DNA of 64,000 bases from Sternotherus odoratus (Eukaryota; Chordata; Testudines; Kinosternidae). The stretch covers positions 71,680,390-71,744,389 of the forward strand of contig JAVMKO010000003.1 in the NCBI GenBank assembly GCA_032164245.1, written 5' to 3'. The position numbers were made by a program, and so were the translations under genes. Of the stretch, positions 11,791 to 23,878 are shown piece by piece. Numbering within the stretch: the stretch's first letter is position 1; each line of letters begins with the position of its first letter. The notes beneath the pieces were generated by a model. The model was not told the DNA's origin and ran no database searches. It saw nothing but the letters and a program-made list of their open reading frames with translations.

Positions 11791-13403
11791 TTTTCCTTAT
11801 ATGTGATAATTGTCACTGCCAAGAGTTGTGGTTGGGAAGGTTGTGAGGATAGTTTGCAGATATCAGGAGATAGCAAGAGATGTAACAGCCACTCAGTGTC
11901 ACACTAAAGAGGACATCTCCATGGAGCACCCAAGAGCAGCTTGGTAGATGTCCCCATGCTGACAATGGGACGTGCAGAAGCGCATCTTCTGAATGGTTCC
12001 CGGGCACAGGAGGGTGAAGTATGTGACTGTCCAAAAAGGTGATGGGCAGGGTTAGTAGGCTTTTAAAAATTTCTCCCCCAGTCCTTCAGTTAGGTGGTAA
12101 ACCTGGGACAGGGGAAGAGGCTGGTCTCATTATCATACTTCTAAAGACGGGGTTCAGTGGCAGTAAGAGGGAAAAGGCAAAATGCCCCTTCCTCATTTTC
12201 AGGGGCCCTGAGTGTTAATAAGTGTTACTTGACCACTATCACCCGCTATTATGTGATCTGGCTCTCGAAATGCGGCTGTGGCTGTTAGTCAGTGCCCAGA
12301 TCTAAGAAGTATAAGTTATGTCACCCAAAAGAGATATGTGAAGACCATCTGCATACAGACAACATCTGTTGGTAATATGGAGACAGAGCTGCACAGTTGT
12401 GTGAGACCAGAAGCAGGCCATGGGCCCCTCATGTTTCTACGGGCTTGGTGACTACTCTGCTGTCTCCATCCAATATATATTTTCAAAAATTTTGAAGGCC
12501 ACAATCAGCTTGTCTCTTGGATTAATTGACAGCACAACCCAGTCTCCATTAAGCTTTTATTATAGGAAATTAATGTGCAGAAATAAAGTTTTCATAGCTG
12601 TGGCAGTAGGCAGTTCAGAAGAAGGGAGAAGTAGGTATGTGGAAGCAACAGCAATGGTCAGATGAACTGGGAATAACAGATTGGGGCAAGGAGAGATCCC
12701 ACACCTGTAAGAGTTTAAAAAAAACCAACAAAGAATCAAATGGAAAGTTGGCACGTTTGGCCTCCTGGACTGTCTAAGTCTATGACTTTCAGAAAGATGA
12801 GAGGTTCCACTCATCTGAGCACCCACCACCCCCTGCTTGGATATTTATCTGAATCTTTTGACATGTCCCATGACTCCTACGTTTGTGTGGAAATTTCAGA
12901 CTGCCTTTTTTGGGTGGCTTCTGTTGGTGCCTTACAAGCTCTGGAGTCTTTCCAGACATGTAGTCCTCTGTGAAGGGACGACTACTTTGAAAACCGTAAA
13001 GGAGAGCAGAAGTATGGGACTGAGATCCTACTAGCAAAGGCTGATCAATGAAGATCAGGGAGAGAGAGAAGGTGTTTACTGAACCAGTCCTGAACCTCCA
13101 AAGATATTCCAGTTCATTTTAGTCCAAACTTTAACCTCTTCCTTGCACCATCTGGGACAATGGATTCCCCCAGACCTAAAGTAACATGTTGAATACTGCA
13201 GATGTGTGGTGTATGTGTATATATATATGTATATACATACATAATGTCTTCTGCCGCCTAAGCACTTATTCAGCTTCTTCTTCAATGCATAGCTGAACAG
13301 TCAGCTGTAGCAATCATTCGCCGTTTGGTCCATTCCTGTGTGGCCACAGGGGCCTAATGGCCCAAGAGTCCAACATCGGAACAGACTTGACAAACTCGTG
13401 ACA
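11791..13403. other. Intergenic, no gene recognised
   Basis: Unique-looking sequence apart from a (TA)n-rich patch at 13210-13242. Short ORFs lack recognisable domains. Confidence 0.4.
13210..13242 (+). repeat. TA/TATG microsatellite
   Basis: Alternating purine-pyrimidine TATATATATATGTATATACATAC-type run, imperfect. Confidence 0.8.
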
Positions 13404-13688
13404 GGGCTGGTCTACAATAGGGGGAGGGGTCAACCTAAGATACGCAACTTCAGCTATGTGAATAACGTAGCTGAAGTTGGTGCATCTTAGGCCGACTTAG
13501 CTGCCGTCCTCATGGCAGCAACGGGCTCCCCCGTTGACTCCAGCTTGTGCCTTTTGGCGAGCTGGAGTTCCGGAGTCGATGGGAGTGCCTTTGGCAATCA
13601 ATTTATTGCGTCTTGATGAGACGCGATAAATCGATCGCCAATAGATTGATCACTACCCTCCAATCCAGCGGGTAGTGAAGGTCTACCC
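13404..13688. mobile_element. Multi-hairpin MITE, copy 1 (GGGCTGGTC family)
   Basis: It shares order and sequence with 26053-26346: GGGCTGGTC start, an ACTTCAGCTA...TAGCTGAAGT hairpin, GACTCCAGCTTG...GGAGTC, GCGATAAATCGATCG, and the end GGGTAGTGAAGGTCTACCC followed by TAA. The left TAA is not preserved. Confidence 0.8.
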
Positions 13689-14319
13689 TAAGAGGGGCTC
13701 TGACTCTGAAATGCCCACACCTCGGTTGGTGGAATTTTATCCCAGATGTTACAAACCACCCAGAGAACAGCATTCACTGGAACATCTTGTGGCATTCTCG
13801 CTACAGACTGAGAAGCGTAAGGTGTCATCTGCAGACAATGGCTCCAGTAGTCTGTAGACTGGAGCGATCATAAACATCTGCATTACAGATGAAGTCATTC
13901 CACTTTATGCTCAATATACAAAGATTACATTTTGCGTGGAAAGCCTCCAGCATTGCCCAGTCTGAGTAGCATAGTGTCACAGCCAGACAACAGTATAGGG
14001 AGGATACACTCAAATAGCTCCTGAACTTGGTGGTCATGCTGAGATAATGCTGGTTCCATATTCATTGTAAACAACCCATGGCAGATGCCGGGATGACAAT
14101 ATGATGGCTCACCTCCGTGTGAGAGTTGGGATTATAGAACCCAACTAGCAAAAGCTGGAGACTGCTTCGACAGTTTCATTATTATTCAGCTGGCAGCATT
14201 TAAAATATCAGAATGTTCAAAAATGGTTACTATTTATTTGGGAATAATAGGCACGTCTTATTGACCTGGTAATGTATACGTGAATTTTCTATTAACTTCA
14301 TGTGCTCTGCTTTGTACTA

Positions 14320-14730
14320 TAATTGAAGACTCCTTGGAGACTTCAGCTAGTGCAGAATGTAACGGCCTGCCTCCTCAGCAGTGTTTCCTATAATGCATGT
14401 CTACACCAGTGCTTTAGAGCCTGCACTGACTTCCAAACACATTCAGGGTGAAAACAAAGTTGTTGATTTTAACCTGTACAGACATGAGTAGGTTGGGTAT
14501 CTGAGAGAACAACTGTCTCCTTGTGTCAGTAGGAGAGATCAACAGAGGTGCTTTAGCTCAAACAGCCTCCCAGATTAAATGAGAGGGGATTAGTGGCATG
14601 GGTCTTTCAGTGAGAAGCCATCAATTATGGAACCCGTTCTCTTCCTTCCTCTGACAGAGCCAAAGTCAATGACCTTTAGAGGATCCTACAAGGTCTATCT
14701 CCTTTCCCAGGCTTTCTGTAAAGGATAGGG
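14320..14730 (+). mobile_element. L2-like LINE 3' fragment (reverse transcriptase C-terminus)
   Basis: CAGCTAGTGCAGAATG, CACTGACTTCCAAACACATTC, GTTGTTGATTTTAACCTGTA, GAGAACAACTGTCTCCTTG, GGAACCCGTTCTCTTCC and AAGGTCTATCTCCTTTCCC follow the order of the C-terminal coding end of L2/CR1-group LINEs (LVQNA...F.L.PL..E). Many stops; a relic. Confidence 0.55.
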
Positions 14731-15243
14731 TGGAAAGTGAATGGCCAGAGGAGGGATTGTCAAATGTTTAGTGCAAGTGTGTAAGTGGAATTCTAATATG
14801 GGCAGGGCCATCAGTGCTGCCTGGATAACCCAGGATCTGGGTTGAGCAGCACATAGAAGATTTGTCAAAAAGTCTCTGCCTGCAGAGTTTGGTAAATCTG
14901 CTAAGGAGTAGCTCTGCCTTCAGCCCTCGGAGCTTGTAGACTGGAGAGGAGTCTTGGGTTTGGTGAGTCAGTCTATCCTGCACATTTTATAAGCTCAACA
15001 GAAGTCCCAACTTCAGTGAGTCTGACCTGTCCTGTATATTTGTAGTTTCTGTAGGAGTTCTGGCCCTGGTCTCTAAATGATCCTGTAGAATTTATAAATC
15101 CTGAAGGCCCAGAGATGGCTGTAAGGGTTGGGGCCAGATCTGTAAAACCAGCACAACTCTTGGGCCTGGTGTCTCTTTCTGAATTTGTGGATTTATAACC
15201 TCTGTAGGCTACCTGAGCCACAATGGCCAGTTAGTACTCTAAA

Positions 15244-15607
15244 CCAGTGGTTCACAATCTTTCTGGATTACTGTACCCCTTTCAGGAGTCTGATTTGTCT
15301 TGAGTATCCCAAGTTTCACCTCACTTAAAAACGACTTGCTTACAAAATCAGACATAAAAATACAAAAGTGTCACGGCACACTATTACTGAAAAATTGCTT
15401 CCTTTCTCATTTTTACCATATAATTATAAAATAAATCAACTGGAACATATAGTACTTATATTTCAGTGTAGAGCAGCATAAACAGTCTTTGTATGAAATT
15501 TTAGTTTGTCCTCACTTCACTACTGTTTTTATGTAGCCTGTTGTAAAACTAGACAAATATCTAGATGAGCTGATGTATCCCCTGGAAGACCTTTTTGTAC
15601 ACCTAGG
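15244..15607. mobile_element. Non-autonomous hAT element (CAGTGGTTC type), right end lost
   Basis: It opens CCAGTGGTTCACAATCTTTC, typical of hAT termini, followed by ACTGTACCCCTTTCAGGAG and ending near CCCCTGGAAGACC. The mirrored GAACCACTG terminus is missing, so it is truncated. It carries no ORF. Confidence 0.55.
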
Positions 15608-18600
15608 GCACAAAATTTCCTTGCACCAGCCCTAGAAGGAGGAGAGGGTAGCAGCCTTAGGGGTCAGTTCTCGGGGGACCTTGCATGCATAAGAGGCTGA
15701 GTGAAAAAAACACAGATGTTTTGTGAGACCCTGACACACAGACAGACAAGGCTGGTATCACTGAAGGAAGAGATGCAAGTGAGATGCTAGGAGATAACTG
15801 GTAGAATAATTCCTCTGGTGAAGCCACTTTTTAGTTTCCTAGACACAGGAAAAACATCTCAAGTGACTCAAATCTCAGTTGTTAAATTTTAAAAATTGAA
15901 ACTCATGACTGGTAAACAAGGCTAAATGGTTTATTTCTGAAGTAGTAATCTGCCATCTGAGGTTTCACTCCAGAACAAGCTTTCGCAGTCAAGTTACAAA
16001 ACCGTGGAAAACAAAGGTCATGAGTCTCCTCTCCACTTCAAGATGCGGTGCCACACTGGCTTAAAATTAGCATGGCCAGGTCCAGAGATTCCTACAATGG
16101 AAATTGTATCATCATCTTAACTTTAGCTCCTGCTCTAATTACACCAGAAGTTATAAGTAGGCCATCTAGGTCTGTTTCCCTGAGTTATAATGCAACTCAG
16201 CTGACATCTGAATCACGAGAGCCTAAAATGATAAATTACACACCGCTCTGCCGCTGAACCTTGATGCATCTCACTCCTTTTGGGTTTTAAATATGGCTAC
16301 CCTTTGTTGGAAATAAGCATGTGTTGTCACAATTTGGCTGCCTAATTTTAATGGCTAATGGGGTTTGCTTATCCCCCAGATCCAGACCAGAAATAGGAGA
16401 CAGAGGGATGGTCATGTGTTTGACAAGGAGCCGGGCAGCAGGCCAAAACACATTTGAGCCGGATGGAATTTCTTGCCCCTGTGAAAATGCAGCGCTAAAT
16501 CTTCCTCCCCCTCTCCCCTCTTTACACACAAGTGGATCTCTCTAGTACAGTGAACTGTCACCCGAAACTAACAAGGAGGATGTGTCTCCCAGCAATCTGA
16601 GCTTCGGTCAAAAGTTCATGACTTACCAGCCCTATGCCAACTTGGACCAAGATTTCTGGAATGGTTAGAAAAATATTTTAATGTATTTCACCTTGCTATG
16701 CTAGTTCATTAATAACCTCTAAAAATGCAAAGAGTGTGGCCGTAACATTCCTTGACATCCTCAGCATATGACTAATAATAATGAAACTTTTTTTACTGAC
16801 AGTGGAAGCACTCTGTGAACTCTCTATTTTCCCTGGAGTTTCATGGAATCTTTAACAAATGTAGCACATTTGCCATGTCCATTTTTACGAGGTAGTAACT
16901 GCTGCTTAGCCATTATTAGCAGAGGCTAGCACTTTGTCTATGTAAATCAGCTGTGGTTCCCTCCCTCTCCCATCCCATCCCATGGCTCCTGTCTATTTTG
17001 GGGGATTTTTCTCCCATAATATTTTGTTCACATAAAGCATAGACATGTGCATGATTACTTATATTTCCTTTTTACCCACTTTGTTTCAAGTCTCTATATG
17101 GGCTCCTAATATGGAGACTTGGCAAAGCACCGAGTTGTTGCCATGTGAGGATTTTATGGACTGAATACTGCATTGAGTGGAAAAGCTCAGCAATCAGAAG
17201 GGGGTACAGAATGCCTAACGTGCCTATATCATATAAAACTAGTGTATAAAAATCCACATCTTTAAATGAACATTTTATGGAGATTCCAACCTTCACTTTT
17301 TGCTTATAGCAGATCCTTTCCAAATCTTTCTCTACACTGTGGAGCAAATTCTGTTTTATTACATCAGTGTAAGTCCAGAGTAACCACATTGCCTTCAGTG
17401 GAGTTACTTGGGACTTGCACTAGTATAACTCAGTTTCGGATCTAGAGTTATTCCCGGTTTCCACCTGTAAAGAATCCCAAATTAAACTAACGGCCCACAT
17501 GATAGAAGAGACAGGCCCAGATGTTCAGAAGTGTTCAGCACCCAGAAGCTACCACCGCACCCTTCTTTAAAGTGTGAAATGAAGGGCTTGATTCTGGTCC
17601 AGCTCGTTCCCCCATTCCAGAGTCATGTGCAGTAGCTATCAGGAACCCGGGCCTGCAGCAGAGCCAGTTTCCGGGAAACCTAATGAGCACAGCTGGCTTG
17701 TAGTAGGCAACCTGATAGGCTACATCCCGTCACTGGTTGGAAGAGTCAGCAGACCGGCTCTTACACAGCAGTGGTGGCTAGAAGCATTTGCCCATGGCTA
17801 TGGTAGTGTCTGCCTTGTTCTCAGGCCTGTTCTTGCCTTGTTCCAGCCTTGCCCCTGCCTTGCCTCACTCCAGATAACCTGGCTCTAAACCTCAGCTCCA
17901 ATTCCTAACATCTGACTTCCACTCTGGCACGTGGCCTCTGACTCCAACTCTGACCCAGGGCTCTGATTCCTATCGACTCCTGCTCTAACTACTGGGCATG
18001 ACTGCTCACATGCTGATCACTGACAGTAGTGACCCATCACACCAAATCCAACCCCACTGCCCAGCAGAACCCCAGAGCTGCTCTAAGTTTTACCACAAGT
18101 CAGTTCACCTCCAGACAGCCTCAGGATTGGAGAGAGGGAAAGGTGGCTTAGAGCCATCTTTTCTGCCTTTAACCATTGTGCTGAGCATCCAGCCCATTGA
18201 TTCTAAATTGTCCTTTTCAATACTCCTAGCAATATCCTCCACTCGCTTCCGTTAATTATACTAAATAATTCCTTTCTATCTTCAGTATTTACACTTTCCA
18301 GACATTTCTAGCGGTAATATCTGGAAATTTACTTTAAAAAAAGTAAATGTAGAGTTCATGAGAGGTGGAAGATTCACCTTGTATTTCTATTCAATGATCT
18401 CAACATTAACAAATTTAGCCTTCCAACTCCCCTGTGAGGTTGACCAATAGCAGAGTTTCTTCTTTATCCTTGCATACCTTCAAATGTGCCTCGTGTGCAC
18501 CAGTTTCTACTTTTTATTCTGGTTTTGTGCTGAAATGTTCAGACTGTCATGTTGATGGGGATTTGACTCCTTTCTCTATTGTTCTGTGCAATGTTTTCCG

Positions 18601-18690
18601 AGGTTTTTCTCTTTCACAGTGGTGTCCCTATGCCAGGGAAGTCATGTTGGTGGCATCCTTAAAAAGTGTCCCAAATATGTCCATCTTCTT
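15608..18690. other. Intergenic, low in recognised repeats
   Basis: 16030-16560 looks complex and repeat-free, with several TAAT cores. A GATC/ACTTCAGTGGAGTTAC-type relic lies at 17340-17455. 17790-18080 is a C/T-rich degenerate CTGACTCC-like tract. No gene was found. Confidence 0.45.
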
Positions 18691-18699
18691 CTTATCATA

Positions 18700-19560
18700 T
18701 CTGTTACTTTAGATTGGTTTGCTCTACTTGCAATTTCTGATGTAGCAAGAAACTATTTCAAATGGACTCTGAAGATCTTCCATAGGCATTTACTTTGGGA
18801 TGAGTTTATCTTTTTATTGACCTCTGTTGTAGATTTCCATGATTCTGTTCCACAAAGAAGGATAGATGTGACACTGGTGTTAAAACTCAAAATTTTGTGT
18901 CACTACCTGTCTTGCTACTTTTCCAAACCTTTTCAAGTTTATGAACATTGTTTGCTGCTTTTGATATTAGTTACTTGACATCTAGCATCATGTCACCATC
19001 ACTGCACATTTCAGTCTCTAGATAGCTAAAATAACTTACTACTTCTAGTGTTTTTTCATCCACTCTACTGGTTACTTTGGGGACATGGATAGCCATATAT
19101 TTTATCTTCCCCTTGTTGAAGAACAAACCAATTTGTTTTGCTGTCTCTATCAAAAGCTGGGTCTTTTCTTCCAATAAGTGATGTGTTGAACTAAGCGGAA
19201 CAATATAATCAACAAAAACAAGGTTGTCCAATTATGCCTTATCATTTGTCCATAAAATCCCTCAGTTGTCTTCTGTGGTTATTTTCCTCATGACACAATT
19301 AATGACCAGTGCAAACAATACTCGGGACACAATATACCCTTGCCTTATACTCACACACTTGGAGTCCCTTATCACTGCAAACCATTGGATACACATTCTC
19401 TGACTACACATTCAGCATTGCCATATAGATCTACAATTCTGATGATTTTTGCTGGTATTCTGTAGTATGCCAGACTTTGGAAATTATGGCAAAACCTTCT
19501 GGAAATCAATATTACAGTTTGCTGCAGGGGAGAGGGGGCCACGGAGGAAATGGTGATTTT
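18700..19560 (-). pseudogene. Degenerate non-LTR retrotransposon reverse transcriptase
   Basis: Minus-strand pieces in order are RRFCHNFQSLAYYRIPAKI near 19500, VSIRQGYIVSRVLFALVINCV near 19345-19280 (family VRQGC.LSP.LF.L.I), and FVDYIVPLSSTHHLLEEKTQ with QIGLFFNKGK at 19215-19100 (the F.DDI.LLS block). NTSVTSILLCGTESWKSTTE and KCLWKIFRVH follow at 18880-18770. The second Asp of the catalytic pair is Tyr (VDYI), with stops and frameshifts, so it is inactive. The exact LINE clade is uncertain. The 130-codon plus ORF at 18586-18978 is its antisense. Confidence 0.8.
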
Positions 19561-19730
19561 TTTCAAAATATTTTCCTGTATTTTTCCCTAAATTACAAAA
19601 ATGTTGGAATTTGAAACATTTCAACCAGCTAATACTAAACCTGGGGGGAGGGGGGGGTTTGCAAAAAAAATATGTCCAAAATGTAAGGGTTTTAATTAAA
19701 TTTCAAAATTCAACAAAAAATTGAACAGCT
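19545..19730. repeat. AT-rich dispersed repeat
   Basis: Runs such as ATTTTTTTCAAAATATTTT, TTTGAAACATTTCAACCAGCT and a G-rich patch. The ATTTCAACCAGCT block recurs at about 41320. Confidence 0.5.
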
Positions 19731-20194
19731 CTGGTGAGGATTGTGCTGGAAAATAGAAAGTGAAGGCATGGAACTGTGCATCCTGGGAATACCCCAGTCA
19801 GACAGGAGAGGGACCTGTATCTTCACCCAAGAGAGACAACAGCTGAGAAGCTGGAAGTCTAAGCATGGGAGCCTTTGCTGGGTCATTAAGGGGAAACACC
19901 AGTGCAGTTGCCCTGAGCTGTGACCGGGAATTTTTTTAAGATGTCCGAAGTGTAGACAGGGTCACAAAGATGAGAAGCACACTTCAGATGGTGCAGGACA
20001 GTGCAGCAGCAGGCTTAGAAGAAGCCTGTGGGGAAAGGGCCCTCAGTAAACTGAAGAGAACTGGAGGGAAGGAGGGCGAGAGTGGAACAGTACTGCCCCT
20101 GTGTCATGGGGAAAGCATTTGGTTAAGAAGTTTGATCACATCAAGGAAATACCCTGTGAACACTAGAAAATGCAAAATGATAATGAGCACTAGG
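19731..20194. other. Intergenic, unrecognised
   Basis: Purine-rich sequence with two short ORFs and no domain; possibly an old LTR piece, not demonstrable. Confidence 0.35.
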
Positions 20195-20340
20195 CCATGA
20201 CCAGGGCCCCCGTTGTGTCAGGTGCTGTACACCCTCCGCCTTCCCAAGACAAATAGATAGTCCCTGCCCTAAAGAGCTTACAATCGAAATCTAAGCCAAG
20301 ACAGACAGAGAGAAGGGGGAAACAAGGTGACTGTCTAACT
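20195..20340 (+). repeat. MIR/CORE-like SINE relic
   Basis: CCAGGGCCCCCGTTGTGTCAGG, GTCCCTGCCCTAAAGAGC and TTACAATCGAAATCTAAG: a motif order that recurs at 41640-41760 and 54990-55050. Confidence 0.55.
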
Positions 20341-21229
20341 GGGCAAGACAGACACAGGGTGGCTGAAGGAATAGAACACACCAGCAGAGTGAACAATGAT
20401 AGGGGTAATCATGTTAGTTCTACATTTTGGATGGGGGCTTACTAAGAAGGGAAGCCGCTAAATGGGAAGGAAAGGGGAGTGAGGGGTACAGGGCAAGGGA
20501 AAAGATGGGTAGGTGTGGAGTGAGGCTGAGGTGGGAGGGTTGAAGTGAACAGCCAAAACAACACAGGGCAGAGAAAGTCATCAAGCCCTGTAATTCCAGT
20601 GGAGAGGAGAACACATAACACCAATGGCTTTAAGCAGAGGAAGCATTTGTGCCCATTCCTATGCTTCACAAGACTGAGAGAGAGCTTCAAGGAGCTTCAA
20701 GAAGATGGGGGAATCCCTTATCAAAATAGACTACTACTGTGATGGCTCCAATCACTGCAATAGCACTAAGCTGTGTTTGGGTCAGCTGTTGTGGAAGAGT
20801 GTTGCTCTAGTGTAATAAAGGAAGCCCTTCTCCCCACCTGAGAAGATGCCCACTAGGAACACAGTGCCATTAATTAAGCCGTAACTACTGTCTTGTTTCC
20901 TCTCTGGGCAACAGCAGTCTATGGTTCTTGCTGAAAGAGGCCTGAGTGCTGTGTACAGAACTGCAGGAATGTGTGGACTGTGGAGTTTGCATGGCATTGG
21001 AAGGCGAGAGACTGAAGTATGGCTTGGCAAGCACATGGTGGAAAGGATATGAACGTACTGAAAGACATGTATGTGTCCTCGTGGGTTCAGGAGACTGGGA
21101 CATAACAGGGCATGTGGATCGGGGGGGGAGGGGGGGAGGATAAAGGAATTCCTAAGGGGTTCTTTTCTCCTTTTGAAATAGGAGTCGATGACAGATTCTT
21201 ACCCACATCTTCTTAACCATTTCTGGTCT
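20341..21229. other. Intergenic, purine-rich then unremarkable
   Basis: 20420-20560 is G/A-rich; G tracts occur at 21120-21140. No gene. Confidence 0.4.
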
Positions 21230-21351
21230 AGGGTGACCAGATGTCCTGATTTTATAGGGACAGTCCCGATGTTTGGGTCTTTTTCTTATATAGGTTCCTA
21301 CTACCTCCTACCCCCGTCCCAATTTTTCACACTTGTTGTCTGGTCAACCTA
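21230..21351 (+). repeat. MITE, GGGTGACCAGA family
   Basis: AGGGTGACCAGATGTCC at the left, TTGTCTGGTCAACCT at the right, TA at both outer edges, with GATTTTATAGGGACAGTCCC inside. Confidence 0.85.
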
Positions 21352-22416
21352 GGTTTCACTGGGACAGATCCTTAGTCCCTGCTCCAACTGCTTTGCAGAG
21401 GCCACAGAATTGCTCCAGATACAGGGGAACCCCTGGATAGTGGAAAGCCAGCATGGCCAGTTCTATGCCACTCTTCCTCTTGCCCCCAGTGGTGAAACAG
21501 ACCCTGTGATCCACTGCAGCCAGCATAACACAGAGCAGTTCTTAAGCTTACTATTGCTCTAACTTGAGCTGGGGGGTCTTTTAGCCCCAGCAGCTCCAGG
21601 TTGGGGGGACCTGAAAGTTAACTTTGAGCCACCTTCCCATCCCCTCTGGATTTGGCCCTCTACTTTCAACTCTCTTCCTTCTGAAAAATGTGCCCTCCTT
21701 TTTGATTAGTGAGTTGTTTATTAACTAGTCCCAATTTCTACTCTATGACAAGTAGTTCTGATGAATAGTTTTCAACCTATTGGCTCTCATGAACCATCTG
21801 CTCTAAATATTCATTAATGGGATTACGCAATTGGTCGCTTACGTCAAATAGCATTTCCCCCTCTTCCTAGATAAAGAGGCATTGGTGTAATGTTGTTTTT
21901 TTTTTTTTAAAGGAGTTGGTAAACTAAATTCCACATTCCACAAACGAGGAATGGGTAAACTCAGCTCAATCTCTACTACATAACTGCGACTAGGTTTTTT
22001 AAAGAGGTAAAAAGTGAATGGTGAACAGCAAACCTCTGGAATGAAATGTGAGATGAATAAACTTTCCTGCTAAAAGTTGTGAAAATGTCAAAATTGTAAA
22101 AAATTCTCTGCTTCCCCAAGATTATCTAAATCTTCACAGCAAATACAGCTCATGAGCCTTGATGAACTGCACTTGTCCTCTGTATTTACCAAAAAAAACC
22201 ACAAAACATTTTCAATAATCAACCAGCATTAATTTTAATGTTCCCCCAAACTGAACACTTTTCATAATTATTCTTTAGTAGCAGGGAAATTGCTCCACCT
22301 AGATACCAGAATGAAAGATACATTACAGATACCCAAGAGACTGATTGTAATTTAATTTTAATTGTACGGGACTAATTCAGAAAGGTAATATCTTTAGTTC
22401 CTGCCCAGAGCCCTGA
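21352..22416. other. Intergenic, nothing recognised
   Basis: AT-rich with short T and A runs, without ORFs or repeats that I can name. Confidence 0.4.
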
Positions 22417-22575
22417 TTCAATAAATTACATACTTAAGTCCAGCCATATTCAGGACAACACTCCAGTACATGATTAACTTTAATCATGTGCTTCAGTCTC
22501 ATTGACTTTTCAACAGGATTTCAGCACATGCTTAAAGTTAAGAGAATGCTTAAATGATGTCCTAAATAGGGATAT
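22417..22575. repeat. Palindromic MITE (GATTCA/GATCCTGCAAA family)
   Basis: TACTTAAGTCC and ACATGATTAACTTTAATCATGTG at the left are mirrored by CACATGCTTAAAGTTAAG and GCTTAAATGATGTCC at the right, around a central CTCATTGACTTTTCA. The order is the same as at 27695 and 41760. Confidence 0.6.
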
Positions 22576-22993
22576 TTTCTTGAATTAAGCCTAAATGTTT
22601 ATGTTATTATAAGAAAATCGTCTAGAATATTTTGATGTGCAAATTGGATGTGCTTAGCTGAAGTTTCAGTTGGGGTCCCACCTCCTCCAAAGTGTTAACT
22701 CACAAGCTTCATGTTCCGTAAAAGAAGAAAACTGAGCCAGGAGGCTGTTTGCTGGGCTACCCTATAGCCAAAAGGGAGCACCCTGGAGGCAGCCACTCTG
22801 ACAAGCCAATAAAGTGAGAAGAAAATCAGACCGGTTTTTTCAGTTTTTAACATTTTGTTACAAAATAATCACAGTGGCTGATGGTGCACATTGTTTTCAT
22901 ACATATGTATTAAATGAAGGTGACAAATATAAAAATAAGTACAGCAGAGATGAGGCAGTATAGATTGAATTACAGTAAGTACAAATGCTAATA

Positions 22994-23295
22994 TAGTAGA
23001 ATTGATTATCCAGGATGATAGGGAAAAAATTAATCCTGGTTAATAAAATCCCAGATAATCACCATCCACTGGAAACATGGGGGGGGGGGTCACCAGCCTC
23101 CCTGCGCCAGGGGGGGAGGGGTGTTGGTTCACTGGCTGCCCTGCACCCTGGTGGTTTGTTGGGGAGTTTTTGTGCTTGGGGACGCAACAAAGCCAGAACC
23201 GGCCCTTCAAGTTACGCTTTTTTTTCTTTTTTTTTTTACATCCTGGTTAATCCACAACCTGGTTAACTCAATCCTGGATAATGGAGAGTCTACTG
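22994..23295. mobile_element. pogo/Tigger-like MITE
   Basis: The left TAGTAGAATTGATTATCCAGG mirrors the right CCTGGATAATGGAGAGTCTACTG. TA lies outside both ends (22992-22993, 23296-23297), the target of pogo elements. The interior has G9, a CG-rich stretch and a T-rich tract; no ORF. Confidence 0.7.
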
Positions 23296-23878
23296 TATAA
23301 AAATTATATCCATGATATTTTCTTTACCATTTTGTCCTATTTGACCCATCTTTCCTCAGCTGTTCATCTTCCGGAGGTAACTCCTTCTATTCCTCATTAT
23401 TCCTGTTTGTTTTTTCTTGTTGACCACATTTCCATAGATGGCATTTAGTTTTGCAAACATAGCAACTAGGTGATTTTACTGTCTGAAGTCACAAACATTT
23501 TAAACAGAACTGGTTGACCTTTGTGTAATTTCAGTAAATCAGGATATTTTCCTAACTCCATAGAATAGGAATTTAGGGGGACATGTCTCTGAAATCACAT
23601 CAGTGACCAGAAGCTATAGAATTTGGGACAAACCCAGAAGATAAAAAGATGATTCATTATACCATGGTACCCTCTCCAGTATTTTCTTATGAAATTTCTA
23701 TTTTATTTTGCAAGTCTAGTATGTAAAAGTACTTACCTGTCATTTTCCACTGGCATTCTCTCCAGGCCTAGACCAAAGCTCACTGAAGCCAGTCAAGGGA
23801 AAGACTGATTTCATTGAACTATGGATCAAGTCCTCCATGAAGGGAAACATGTACTGTTCATAATGGATAGTATTATAT
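23296..23878. other. Intergenic, nothing recognised
   Basis: AT-rich sequence between the pogo-like and hAT elements, without ORFs. Confidence 0.4.

Noticed and set aside
18586..18978. 130-codon plus ORF
   Set aside because: Antisense to the LINE reverse-transcriptase relic.
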